Part shown: piece by piece, positions 20,651-31,506 of the stretch
Position numbering within the stretch: the stretch's first letter is position 1
How the letters are laid out: the number at the start of each line of letters is the position of its first letter
NCBI RefSeq assembly: GCF_026745355.1
Contig: NC_079205.1
Span: 7,176,056 to 7,240,055, forward strand
DNA length: 64,000 nucleotides
Origin: Beta vulgaris subsp. vulgaris
Taxonomy: Eukaryota > Streptophyta > Magnoliopsida > Caryophyllales > Amaranthaceae
Direction of reading: 5' to 3'
Translations under genes and position numbers: made by a program
The notes under the pieces: model-generated
What the model saw: the letters and a program-made list of their open reading frames with translations, nothing else
Told to the model about the DNA's origin: nothing
Database searches by the model: none

Positions 20651-22254
20651 ATCCATTTATTAATTAAGTCTCCTTTATATCTATAAATCTCACCCTCCCA
20701 CCAAGTATTAATACATCAAAGGGTAATGAACCTAGGTTGTTTTCCGTTCGCTTCCCGTTCTCCAATTAATCATGCACTAAGTGCAATACTATGTTAACTA
20801 TTTGATTCACTTCTCATATATTTATATGATATGTAATGAAAGTGTGCTAGTTGTTAATATTTTTTTTCATTGTTTCATATCTTAGATATATAATTACTTT
20901 CAACACTTAATTGATAACTTGATTTAATGAAAACTGGCTTAATAATTGATATTCAACCCGTAATTCGTTTTATAATTCTATATTTGTTTTATAAGATATT
21001 GATAATCTTTTGTTAGTGCAATATTTTTAATTTTTTATTACAATGTAACCAAGAATGAAAGTTTTGTTAGATACAACTGTTGAAAGTTTTACATTTCATT
21101 AAAAAATGTAACTCTGGATAGTAAAATGTAATTTAAAATTTATGTTTACTCCGAACCCGCGTGGCTCAATTCCTGGATCCGCCATTGCCTAGGGTTCGAG
21201 TCCTCATCTCAACAATATGTTGGGGTATTTATATCTGGACTGTTTAGCCTTGTATCCAGCTTCTTAGTTGGTATGCCCTGTAAACTAGAGCCTAACAGAG
21301 ATTGATCTTGTACCAATTATCTTTCCTAATATAAAAAAAGAGCATTTTTTTTTTTGGGTAATGTTATATGTAGCTCTTAGGGCTATATATAAGCATTAAA
21401 TACATTTCTTTAAATGGAAATAATTTAAGAATTCAAGATACATTTTCACATCAATTGAGGTAATAAATGCTTGATTCAATATTTTATTTCCATTTTAAGA
21501 ACCTTATACATAGCCCTAAGGGCTACGTATATCATTTTCCTTTTTTTTTTTACACTTTTTCAAACTTATATATCCTTTTTTTTCCCTCATACTATTTATG
21601 ACATTCTATTGTTATATACTCACTCTGATTTTTCTATTAGTTTACTCATTTTCTTTCATGGGTTATTTTTTATTACTTTATCCACTTTTTTTTTTGTTTT
21701 GAAATAGTCCCACTAATTGTTTATTATTATATTTTACTTCTTACTCCACTTTTCTTGACCGACAACATTAACTTCAATACAATATGTTAATAAGTTAATT
21801 CTTTCTCTTTCCTTCTATATGATTCATATACCTAATTTTTCTAAAACTATGTACCCAAAAAAGTGAATAAACTAATAAAAAAATATATATAATATTTTCT
21901 GTATAATATTTTGCTTTTTGATAGAGTAAAACAGAGAAAAGTTTAGTAAATTGGATAGTTCAACATATAAAGATTTCATATGATATAGGCCCATTTTTTC
22001 CTTAACCTTTTGCCATTGCTATGAGTGAACAAAAATTGTTATTCTCTCTCATAAAAAGCAAGCGTTTCACCTTACCTGCTAATGGATTTGATTCGAGAGT
22101 GTTAGTATATATCTGATTTTAGGAGAATTTTCTTGGTTACCATCTGTTCATCTACTTCCATCCCACCGATGCAAGGTACTTTTCGGTTTGCTTTCTTTGA
22201 TTTTTTGTTGATATTTTCTAGTTATAATAACGTATGAACTCTGTAATTATTTTA
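20651..22254. other. AT-rich non-coding region
   Basis: Apart from the MITE at 21358-21541 I see only AT-rich DNA, with a box-B-like word ggttcgagtcc at 21188 that could be SINE debris. Confidence 0.4.
21358..21541. mobile_element. MITE with 34-bp inverted ends
   Basis: aatgttatatgtagctctta at the left faces taagggctacgtatatcatt at the right; about 28 of 34 positions pair. The superfamily is not clear because no clean target duplication was found. Confidence 0.6.
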
Positions 22255-22450
22255 TTTATTCTCAATCTTGTCTTAATGTTTCTTCATCAACCTTCATCTT
22301 TCTCTTTCCTCCTATCTATCTTTGATTCCTCCTTAATTTTTTATTGAGAATCGCAACCTAGCTGGACTTTCAAATCTTTCCTTGTTTCAGATTTCACAAG
22401 CTATGGTTAAGATTGCAACTAGCGGTAAATATTCATCTCCACTTTCATTC
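22255..22450. repeat. Diverged direct repeat, copy 1 (copy 2 at 26540-26735)
   Basis: Both copies share, in the same order, ttcatcaaccttcatct / ttcatcaacattcatct, a ccgctt/cctcctt-taatttttaattgag stretch and gctatggttaagat / gctacaattaagat. Identity is moderate. The 22451-22950 flank has no gene. Confidence 0.5.
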
Positions 22451-22950
22451 CATCTTTTAGAAATTAGATCTACCGTGTTTTTTTCAAAAAATAAAATATA
22501 ATGTATGTACATGTTTTGTGTTGATGGTTTGATCTCAAATAATCTACATATTTTTGGATTTATTTGGGCGTGTTCTGTAGAAATTATGTCGAAATGAGGT
22601 AAGTAAAAGTAGACCTTGAAGCACATGTCATACCAAGCGTCTGGTCTCTTGGTAGTAAAAGTTTTCTCATAAATGTTAGTTTGACTTACAGGTTTTTTCA
22701 CATATTTTTGGATTCATATGCTTGATGTTTAAAGATTTTTTGTTTTGTTTTTGTGCGTTGTAGAGCTAAACATGGAACTAGAGTTTGGATAGTGGTACAC
22801 TATGTTTTGTTGAGATGCGTGGTGCGTTTTTATTGATTTTAGGCAGTGCTTCATGACATTATTGTTGAATTAGTCGTTATCAATTTTAGCTGGTTTAATG
22901 TATTGACATAAATGTGAGATTTCGGCATGTGTTTTTGGAATTACGATAAC

Positions 22951-23594
22951 TGTAAGAATAATGACTTGAATGGTGCCTTGAAGGTGTTTGGTAGAATGCA
23001 TGAAGAAAGAATGACATAAGGCTAACTTTGAATGGACATATTTCTCAATCTAGAAATGATTTTGAGGTGATTCAAAGTGGAGGTGATAGCTTGTTCCGAG
23101 AGCTTTCCAACGATAGGTCATATGCCCGATTCCGATAAGAAACGAAGAAGTTATAGCTGTTTTAAGTTTCGCCCGATCGGGTTGGGCGAGGAAGCCCGAT
23201 CGGGCCCGCAACTATTTGCTGGGCAGCGTGTGTTTGTGGCTCGCCCGATGGCATCGGGCCATCTCGCCCGATCGGGCGACAGGCCGAATTACGACACGGG
23301 CTTCGTTGCCCGATCAGGCCCGGGAGCAAAATTCTTCGAGCATTAAGCGCCCGATCGGGCAGCTGACCGGGTAACGTGGAAACGCGTTTTCTGAACGGGG
23401 GTATAAATATGTATTTATATCTTAGGGTTTTAGACGACGAATTAGCCTAAATTCTCTCTGTAATCTGGTTTTCCTCACATAATAAAATATTCTCTGCCGT
23501 GGATGTAGCCAAATTGGTGAACCACGTAAATCTGTTGTCTATTTTTATTGTTTTTGCATTCATAATTTGTTTCTCTATCACGTCCGTTATAACA
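22951..23594 (+). repeat. 5' LTR
   Basis: Carries repeated palindromes cgcccgatcgggcg (about 23180-23360) and a TATA-like tataaatatgtatttatat at 23402, followed by a leader. The palindromic block is far more GC-rich than the surroundings. Confidence 0.88.
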
Positions 23595-23596
23595 AA

Positions 23597-23610
23597 TTGG
23601 TATCAAGAGC
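23597..23610 (+). other. tRNA-Met primer-binding site
   Basis: ttggtatcaagagc, two bases after the 5' LTR, matches the copia consensus tggtatcagagc apart from one inserted base. Confidence 0.7.
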
Positions 23611-23636
23611 TTTGGTGTTCGATCTGTGTGAGAAAG

Positions 23637-25208
23637 ATGTCTGGGATGAGTGTCAAAATCGATAAATTTTCTGGGAGGAATAGTTTTAGTCTGTGACAGA
23701 TCAAGATGCGGGATTTACTGAAGCAACAAGGGTTGTGGGCACCGTTGGCAAAGAAAGCAACGGATTCAGTCACCGCTGAGATGGCCGTTCTGGAGGAGAA
23801 GGCTCATTCAACGATTATGCTGTGTCTGGAAGATGACATAATCACTGAAATCGCGGAGGAGGAAACCGCATCTGGTCTGTGGTTGAAATTAGAGAGTTTG
23901 TACATGACAAAATCTCTAACCAACAAGTTGATGATGAAACAACGTCTGTTCAGCCTGCGTATGCAGGAAGTACGTCTCTAAGGGATCATCTAGATAAACT
24001 AATACTATCTTGCTAGATCTGAGAAATATTGATGTAAAATAGATGATGAGGATGCTGCTTTAATATTGTTGGTATCTTTGCCTATATCATATGAGAATTT
24101 TGTGGATTCCTTTATTGTTGGTAAAGATAGTCTGTCGTTAGAAGAAGTAAGATCTGCTCTGCATACTAGAGAGATTCGTCATAAGGCGTCTGGTACAGGT
24201 ACAGGCGATCAGGCTGCTGGATTAGTAGCCAGTAGTAATGGACAGGAGAATTCGGGGAAAAAATCCAGGAAACCGTTTTCTAGAGGTCCTAAATCTAGTG
24301 ATGTCTGTAATTACTGTAAGGAAACGGGGCATTGGAAAAGGGAGTGTCCTAAGAAAAAGAAGCAGGAGGATAAGAATGAAGGTTCTGCTGCTTTGGCAGA
24401 AACTGGAGGTGATTCTGAGGAAGATCTGGCCCTAGTAGCTAATAGTCAGTCACATTGTCAGGATGTGTGGGTTCTTGATTCTGGGGCATCTTGTCATATG
24501 TGTCCGCGCAGGGAGTGGTTTATGAACTATAAACAGGTTGATGGAAGTGTTACTATGGCCAACAGTGAGGTCTGTAAGACAGTTGGTATAGGGTCCATCA
24601 GAATTAGGACATGTGATGGCAAAGTTTGTACTTTGAATGATGTTAGGCATGTTCCACAGGTCACAAAGAATCTGATTTCACTTAGTCTGTTAGACAAGAA
24701 AGGGTTCAGTTTCAAAGGTGAAGGTGGAGGGTTGTATGTCTACAGGGGTTCGAAGATGATTCTGAAAGGGGTTAAACGGGAGACATTGTATGTGTTGCAA
24801 GGGTCTACGTTATCTGAGTCTGGGGTTGCTACATTGGTTGTTTGTGATAGTGTTGAGAAACAGGTGGAGCACAGAGGCACTCTAGGTTGGAGTGGTGGTT
24901 CACGTCAGGGAGAAATCTGTCAACACTCACAATTTGAATCTGAAATTCCGTGTTCTTCGTCATCAAAGTTGGGTCAGTCAAAATTGACTCCTGGTCAGCA
25001 TGAAATCTTTAGGAACTCTCCCCAAAGGGACGGTTGTGAAGACATGGTGGGTTTTGCACTGTATGTCGGAGAGGTGAATATTTTTGGGCCGTCCAAGGAA
25101 GGTGTTACTTGTGCTAGGAAAGAGTATAAGAAACACATCTGTTCGAATCTGATTCCACAGGGTAAGTTCCAAGGTTGCTTGGACTTACAAGTTGTTCGTG
25201 ATTGTTAG
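23637..25208 (+). pseudogene. Copia gag-protease fused to the pol C-terminus
   Basis: Starts MSGMSVKIDKFSG at 23637, is broken by a TGA at about 23696 and by a frameshift near 23980-24065. From 24066 an open frame of 380 codons follows: end of gag, a zinc knuckle CNYCKETGHWKREC at 24306 (CX2CX4HX4C), and an aspartic protease motif VWVLDSGASCHMC at about 24465 with catalytic D at 24477. A pre-integrase-like segment (DVRHVPQVTKNLISLSLLD) comes next. The last 60 codons include LIPQGKFQGCLDL, which matches the very end of copia pol, so integrase to RNase H were removed and the two ends joined in frame. About 90 codons between (24880-25130) match nothing I know. Confidence 0.75.
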
Positions 25209-25359
25209 TTGCCCTCTTTGGGCAATTCTGGGGTCCTTAGGGACTAATCTGGTCTGGTTGTTTGCTGGGACAAATCTGGTGTAGGGAGATTCTGGCGTTG
25301 TGATCAATGCATCTGGTTTTCTGGCTTATTGTGAGAGGATTCAAGTCAAGGTGGAGATT

Positions 25360-26006
25360 TGTAAGAATAATGACTTGAATGGTGCCTTGAAGGTGTTTGG
25401 TAGAATGCATGAAGAAAGAATGGCATAAGGCTAACTTTGAATGGACATATCTCTCAATCTAGAAATGATTTTGAGGTGATTCAAAGTGGAGGTGATAGCT
25501 TGTTCCGAGAGCTTTCCAACGATAGGTCATATGCCCGATTACGATAAGAAACGAAGAAGTTATAGCTATTTTAAGTTTCGCCCGATCGGGTTGGGCGAGG
25601 AAGCCCGATCGGGCCCGCAACTATTTGCTGGGCAGCGTGTGTTTGTGGCTCGCCCGATCGGGCGACAGGCCGAATTACGACACGGGCTTCGTTGCCCGAT
25701 CCGGCCCGGGAGCAAAATTCTTCGAGCATTAAGCGCCCGATCGGGCGGGTCTCGCTCGATCGGGCGGCTGACCGGGTAACGTGGAAACGCGTTTTCTGAA
25801 CGGGGGTATAAATATGTATTTATATCTTAGGGTTTTAGACGACGAATAGCCTAAATTATCTCTGTAATCTGGTTTTCCTCACATAATAAAATATTCTCTC
25901 CCTCTCTGCCGTGGATGTAGCCAAATTGGTGAACCACGTAAATCTGTTGTCTATTTTTATTGTTTTTGCATTCATAATTTGTTTCTCTCTCACGTCCGTT
26001 ATAACA
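25360..26006 (+). repeat. 3' LTR
   Basis: Same as the 5' LTR, but lacks one block of about 23 bases near 25655 and has one extra palindromic unit of about 21 bases near 25745. Confidence 0.88.
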
Positions 26007-26011
26007 ATAAC

Positions 26012-26539
26012 GATTTGAGACTTTTGGTGTATGAGTGAGTTTCTTATTGGATGAAACTTTTCGTTTTAAGTTTCTAATAGAGTTAACCGAGTCTTAGGAT
26101 GATTAGATTGATTTGAGTCCACGAATATCGGTAATCTGGGACTTTTATCTTTGATTCTTAAAAGAGCACGATGGATAGGTATAGCTAAGGGAAATTATAT
26201 ATATGGTGCTAATAGATGGCTATGGTTTGTGCAATTGTACCTTTTGATTTTTATATTGGGAAACTTTGTGGTTCAATAAGGCAAAGCTGGATTATAAGGT
26301 ATTGTCTCTAAAGGAAATGAACTGAATTTGGGGTAGGCAAATGGCTCTAGGAGTCCCTCTTATCCTTAACATTTTGGCAGTTACATCTTTTTAGCTTACA
26401 AAAATACGCAGACATGTATTGTAGTCACCTGAAATACATATCAAGCTTTACCCTTTTTTCTATCAATTTCAGATTGTGTCGCATTTTACTTAATTATTGC
26501 TTCATTTGCTCTGAATTAGATCGAATTTGGTTTAGTTTC
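26012..26539. other. Non-coding sequence between copia element and pseudogene
   Basis: No coding or repeat signal seen. Confidence 0.4.
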
Positions 26540-26735
26540 AAGCATGTCTTATTGTTTGTTCATCAACATTCATCTTCCTCTTTCCTTTGATCTATCATTT
26601 TTTTTCTTTTTTCCGCTTAATTTTTAATTGAGGTTTGCAAACTAACTATACTTTTATTTTATTTTTCTTTTTCCGAATTTGCAGCTACAATTAAGATCGG
26701 AATCAACAATTTATTTTCATTAGGTTCTAAAATTT
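26540..26735. repeat. Diverged direct repeat, copy 2
   Basis: Partner of 22255-22450; here it lies about 100 bp before the first pyrophosphatase exon. Its open frame on the minus strand is not supported. Confidence 0.5.
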
Positions 26736-26830
26736 GATTCTTTTGTTGCAAGTTTTGGGATTTAAAATTGGGTGATTTATGATGTGTTTTCCATTTTTTC
26801 CTTGGCTCTAGGAACGATTTACAAATTCTG

Positions 26831-28019
26831 ATGTGTGGTGTTGCTGTTGCTGCCCTTGGAATGTTGAGCACCATTGCCCCCAGTCTTGCTATTGATGCTT
26901 ATGGTCCAACCAGTGACAATGGTGGACGTATTGCTGAGATGGCGTGGATGAGCCATTGGATTCTTGAGAGAAACGATGCCCTTGATGCAGCAGAGAATAC
27001 AACTGCGACCATTGGGAAGGTATCTTCTCATTCCTAAGAAATGCATTGGTCTTTTTCTGCACCAGAGAGCTCAATGTTGATTTTTGATTTTCTATTAGCA
27101 ATGCATCATATTTTCTAGCCAATGTTTTGCATAGTAACTATGGATCTCCTTAGTTCTAAGGATGACTTAGTGTCTGTGAGCTTTTGCATCTATATTATAA
27201 ATGTTTTCCAACAACAATACATCATAATTCTATATGGGAAGAGGGGTAGGACACCAAAATATTAGAAACCCCATTTTACCCTCATTACATCTCTATTCTA
27301 ATTTCTAACTGCTTACTCTAATTTCAAAATAAAAAAGGAAACTACCTAATTAATTTAAAAAATAAAAAAAAGACATTATAAAAAAAACCATCAACAATTC
27401 AAATATCTCTAATTTGTTAAATATAATTAACAATTAATTTAATTTTTTACATTCCCAAAAAAAAATTTATACGTATTTTCGCACGCATCGCGTGCATATA
27501 AAAACTAGTACATCATAATGTGATTTCTACTGAGATTAAACTGCATAAAAGAATCATGTAATGATACATGGTTAATGTGATAGGTTCTCATCTTATATAT
27601 TTCTTCTTGCAGGGATTTGCTATAGGATCTGCAGCCCTGGTATCCTTATCTTTGTTTGGTGCATTTGTCAGTCGCGCAACTATTTCAATCGTTGATGTTT
27701 TGGCTCCTAAAGTTTTCATCAGGTTGATTGTTAGTGCCATGCTTCCTTACTGGTTATCTGCAATGACTATGAAGAGTGTGGGTAGTGCTGCTCTTAATAT
27801 GGTGGCGGAGGTCCGCAGTTCAACACCATCCCGGGTCTGATAGAATGAACTGTCAAGCCTGATTATGCCACTTGTGTTAAAATCTCTACTGATGCATCTA
27901 TCAAGGAGATGATCCCACCTGGTGCGCTGGTCATGCTCACCCCACTTATTGTTGGAGTCTTCATTGGTGTTGAGACCCTATCTAGTGTTCTACCTGGATC
28001 CCTTGTTTCCGGAGTCCAG
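26831..28019 (+). pseudogene. Vacuolar H+-pyrophosphatase (type I) pseudogene fragment
   Basis: Two exons of the family's middle part remain. The first (26831-27019) reads [13 protein letters not shown] ... [19 protein letters not shown] ... ENTTATIGK, with the usual DAYGPISDNAGGIAEMAG changed at several positions. It ends at a normal donor (gtatct). The second (27613-28019) starts after ttgcag with [18 protein letters not shown] and ends SGVQ before gtaacg. At about 27818 four bases are missing relative to the expected EVRRQFNTIP, and at 27853 a TGA replaces the Gly codon. The enzyme pumps protons into the vacuole using pyrophosphate; this copy cannot. Because introns are kept, it came from a DNA-level duplication, not from a processed mRNA. 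The other exons were not found. The intron holds a Helitron. Confidence 0.85.
27229..27508 (+). mobile_element. Short Helitron in the pseudogene intron
   Basis: Begins TCTATATGGGAAGAGG and ends with the hairpin gcacgcatcgcgtgc followed by CTAG and a T. The same hairpin ends the Helitron at 36158-37373, so both belong to one family. The words tacatcataat flank both ends. Confidence 0.75.
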
Positions 28020-29458
28020 GTAACGCTAGATAGGGTCAAAATGAGAGTCAAAATGATAGTGTTCAATCAAGGCTACTCCTTTTTACTTGTATCAGTTTAC
28101 CATCATATTACCTCTATACTTAGAGTCAAAATGAGAGTTACACTGAAATCTTTTTTAATTTCTATTTAACTTGCATATGAACTGTGAAAAAGTTAGTATA
28201 TCAATAGTGAAAAAAGTTAGCATATGAATAGAAAGGTCAAAAAGTGTTGCTAAATATTTTTGAAAAGGAAAAAGTTATAGATAAAGAGTGGAAAGGACAT
28301 TTAGAGAACCAATTTACGGTGTAATGATATTTGAATACATGGGTCTTGAATACTATTTTTTGGGTCGGTTTATCTGCCCACATTGTAGATTGTTGGCTTA
28401 ATTATGCGAAGTGCATTATCCGATCCTAACTAAAATCGACTCGAGCCAACCCGAAGAATAGTATTCAATAGATGGTAGACCAAAATATGACTAACCATTT
28501 AAATATGACAGGAACCTAAATTATCTAGATTGACCATGTTCCAATTTCGTGTGTGTTCGTTGAGTGTGTTTTGAGATAGTTTTTCTTTCACTTTATAAAA
28601 TAGACCATTGTTTTCTAGATTAGGTAGAACAAAAAGATATTAAATGGAAGTTTTCTTCATCTTTATCGCTTTATGTAAATGAAAATCACTTTGATTGAAT
28701 CTTGAAACTCAAGACTGTCGTATGATAGAGATTTAATTATATGACGACATACTATATATGTTTGTTTTTCCCACTCTATTAATATGTTTTGTTCCTGTAC
28801 CCTTTCTCTCACTCCAGGAAATAGTCAGTTTTTTTCTGAATATGTTGAGGAAACTTTTCCCAGATAGAGCCTTTTGTTTTAAGTAGTCCTTCTTGGTCTG
28901 TGGAAGCAGCACATGTCAAAGATTAGTCCTCTATTATTATGTTATTATAATGAAGCTGCTTGATATTAAGAAATGTACATTGTGTCAATAGAACTGTGCC
29001 CGATATTTAAATTGGTTTTGTAATCTTATTGACAAGGTGAGCATCGTATATAATTGCAAAATTGAGGAAAGAGAGAAGAAACAAAAGCAAAGTTAAACAG
29101 AGCAAGCGACTGAAACTTATGAAAAATCCATTGCCAAATGTTCTTAGATTTTAATGTTATGTGTTAATTTGTTTTAACTTCTTCCACCATTTTAAATTTA
29201 TATGTTGATATGAGTATTATTGGGAAATCTCAACACTTACAAGGCTTCTATACATTTGATTATTAGTTTTACATTTAAGAACTGGAAAAAGTAAATTTAG
29301 GGACTTGAAGTTTTTTAGCAAATATATTGCTTATGTTATAATGAAAGATACTCTTTTACTTATTACCTGATTTGGTCCTAACACGTTTTATAAATATGAT
29401 AGCATAGTAATTCATTGCTCCAAAGGTATTTTTTTCCGACTAGCTCCTTTTAAATTCT
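28020..29458. other. AT-rich non-coding region
   Basis: No exon of the pyrophosphatase and no recognisable element. The 3' LTR of the gypsy element to the right would be expected around here, but I could not identify it. Confidence 0.4.
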
Positions 29459-30678
29459 TTGGCTTATTCGCATGTGAATTTGGCTAACTTTTTGGGATTT
29501 CAGGACCCGACCAAGTCGAAGGCGAAGAAGCGCAAGGAACGCACTGAGGACAAGGTGGCCCAGACGGAGAAGGCCTTGGCCAAGGCCCGGGCCGGGAGGG
29601 AGTTGGCGAATAAGGCTAAGACCGGCGCCTCAATCGACGAGTCGGCTCTAAGGCTGGGGAAACCGACCTCTCTCTTCACTCCTCTAACTTCCGGCCTCAG
29701 GGAAGTCTCAAATACACTCCTCGATCTCTTGTCCCCGATCGGGCGGTGCGAGACCAGACTGCCGAGCGGTTCTTGTTCCTTTTACCGAGCTAAAACACTC
29801 GGATAAGAACAAGAGGTCGAATGACGCTATGAGGATAATCTGTACGAACACCGACCGGGAGCACATCAACCAGACTCTCGGCAAGATAGAGACGAATGAG
29901 CTTTATCGTTCATGGCTTGACGTAAGTTTGTTGCCCAACTCCATTTCCATTTTGACTCTTTTCTTCTGTTCTAACTTTTTTGTTTTGCCACTTCTCCATC
30001 TGCATGTCCAACGTTGCGGAAGACCGACAGGCCTTGCATGATGAGGTCGAAAAGTTGAGGCAGAAATCCCATAAGCATTTTGAAGAATTACGCAAGGCCG
30101 AGAACAAGAAGCGGATTGTCGAGTCGAAGTTGGACGACGCTTTGAGGGCCATTAAGAAAGATCAAGAGAACATCGAAGTCGAACGGGTTCAATGGGCGAC
30201 AACCAAAGCGGACCTTGTTATGGCAAGGGATGAGTCCCTCATTGGTAAGACCGATGTCGAGGCTCGGATGGTGAAGGTGAACCAAGACTTGGCTAGGGTC
30301 AACTTCAAACTTAAGACGGTCGAGGTGAACGCTGCCTTGGCCATGAACAAGGCTACTTGATGTGAGGAGTAGTGGTTCACCCATTGGTAGACCACCCAAT
30401 CTTGCGATGCCTATAACGAGGAGGTCGACCATGTGTCCCACAAGATGGGTGAGGACGAGGCCCTTGAGCGGTTGATCTGTGTGTTGGCTGAGTCCTGTGC
30501 CTCAGTTGAATGGAATGACATCTGGTCCAAGTACCAGGACGCATATGAGGCTGAGGCGGCTGAGATACGTGCTCATATTTCCCTTGAGGAGGAGGAGGAA
30601 GGCAATGATAATGACGGAGCCGAGGCCTCCAAGGCTGTTGATGTTGAGGTTGCGTTAGACCTTCCTCCTAGTTCTTAG
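29459..30678 (+). pseudogene. Antisense accessory ORF (aORF) of a Tat-lineage gypsy element, coiled coil
   Basis: The frame MAYSHVNLANFLGF (29459) continues with a Lys/Glu-rich stretch (DPTKSKAKKRKERTEDK), is frameshifted near 29730-29760, resumes as AMRIICTNTDREHINQTLGK (29826) and ELYRSWLDV, and after a non-coding gap (29922-30003, starting gtaagt, intron-like) continues from 30007 as a long coiled coil (HDEVEKLRQKSHKHFEELRK). It ends with an acidic tail EEEEEGNDNDG and a stop at 30676. It lies beyond the 3' end of a pol gene on the opposite strand, the place where Tat-lineage elements such as Retand and Grande are known to carry an antisense ORF of unknown function. I rely on position and composition. 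It has at least one frameshift and a stop (TGA at 30358), so it is broken. Confidence 0.6.
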
Positions 30679-31166
30679 GCTTATCTTGTTTGTACTTAGC
30701 CTTTTTCTTTTGTAATGACCGTCGATCTAGTCGGCTTGTTTCATGTAATCGAACTTATTTTTTAATGAATGTCACGTCTTGCTTCATATAACTTGTTTAT
30801 CATTTGCAATGTTACTTCTTTTAAATTGTTTGGCCGACTCTTTGCTTTTAATCCGACTAGCTCGTGTTCTATTTGCTGATCGGACTGGTTAAGTCCTAAC
30901 AAACTGAGTTTTAAATTCATTACAACTTGTTAAGTCTTTGATTAATTTAGTCAAAAAATCAATTATGGCAGGTAAAGCCCTATTATCCAACTCGTTGCAA
31001 GATAGGCCGATTGTCGACTGATTAAGTCTAATTGATTGAATAAATGTTGAACTTATTCGGACTGGTAAAGTCTTTAGTCCGATTCATTACAGGAAAAGTC
31101 GAATGGCTACATTTTTCTTTTGATATATTACATATGCCCCCATTGCTAGTGACAAACATACAAACA
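30679..31166. other. Spacer between aORF and pol 3' end
   Basis: Non-coding. Words such as ccgactagctc and cggactggttaagtc recur. Confidence 0.45.
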
Positions 31167-31506
31167 TTACACATAGAATTTTTTTGAGGTTATCTGCGTT
31201 CCAGGGACGGCCAAGGATACCCCTTCAGGGGATTCCAGTCCAAATGTGTCGGGTTTAATTACTTTCGTCACTTTGTATGGGCCACCCCAATTAGTGCCTA
31301 ACTTTCATTTCAAGTGTAAGAGTTTAGTAGCTTCAACTTTCCGAACTGCCCAGTCCTCGAGCTGGATTGGTCTAGCCTTTACTCCTCGACTCAATTGTCG
31401 GGTGACTTTAACAATGCATTGCCCCTAGCTTCTGGTAGTAAATCCAAGTTAATGGGTTTTTCTTCTTCGTTCTTCTCAAATTCTTAAAAAGTCATCAGGC
31501 GAGAGG

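Larger units (their letters stand above)
22951..26006 (+). mobile_element. Complete but internally deleted Ty1/copia element
   Basis: LTRs are at 22951-23594 and 25360-26006, both TGTAAGAATAATG...TAACA, flanked by the perfect 5-bp duplication ATAAC (22946-22950 and 26007-26011). A primer-binding site ttggtatcaagagc follows the 5' LTR at 23597, and a purine tract caaggtggagat precedes the 3' LTR. The LTRs differ by few substitutions plus two indels within GC-rich palindromes, so the insertion looks recent. The internal region is only 1.77 kb: gag and protease remain; integrase, RT and RNase H are deleted. It must rely on a partner for movement. Confidence 0.9.

Noticed and set aside
26819..27122. 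Minus-strand open frames over the pyrophosphatase exon
   Set aside because: They are shadows of the plus-strand exon.
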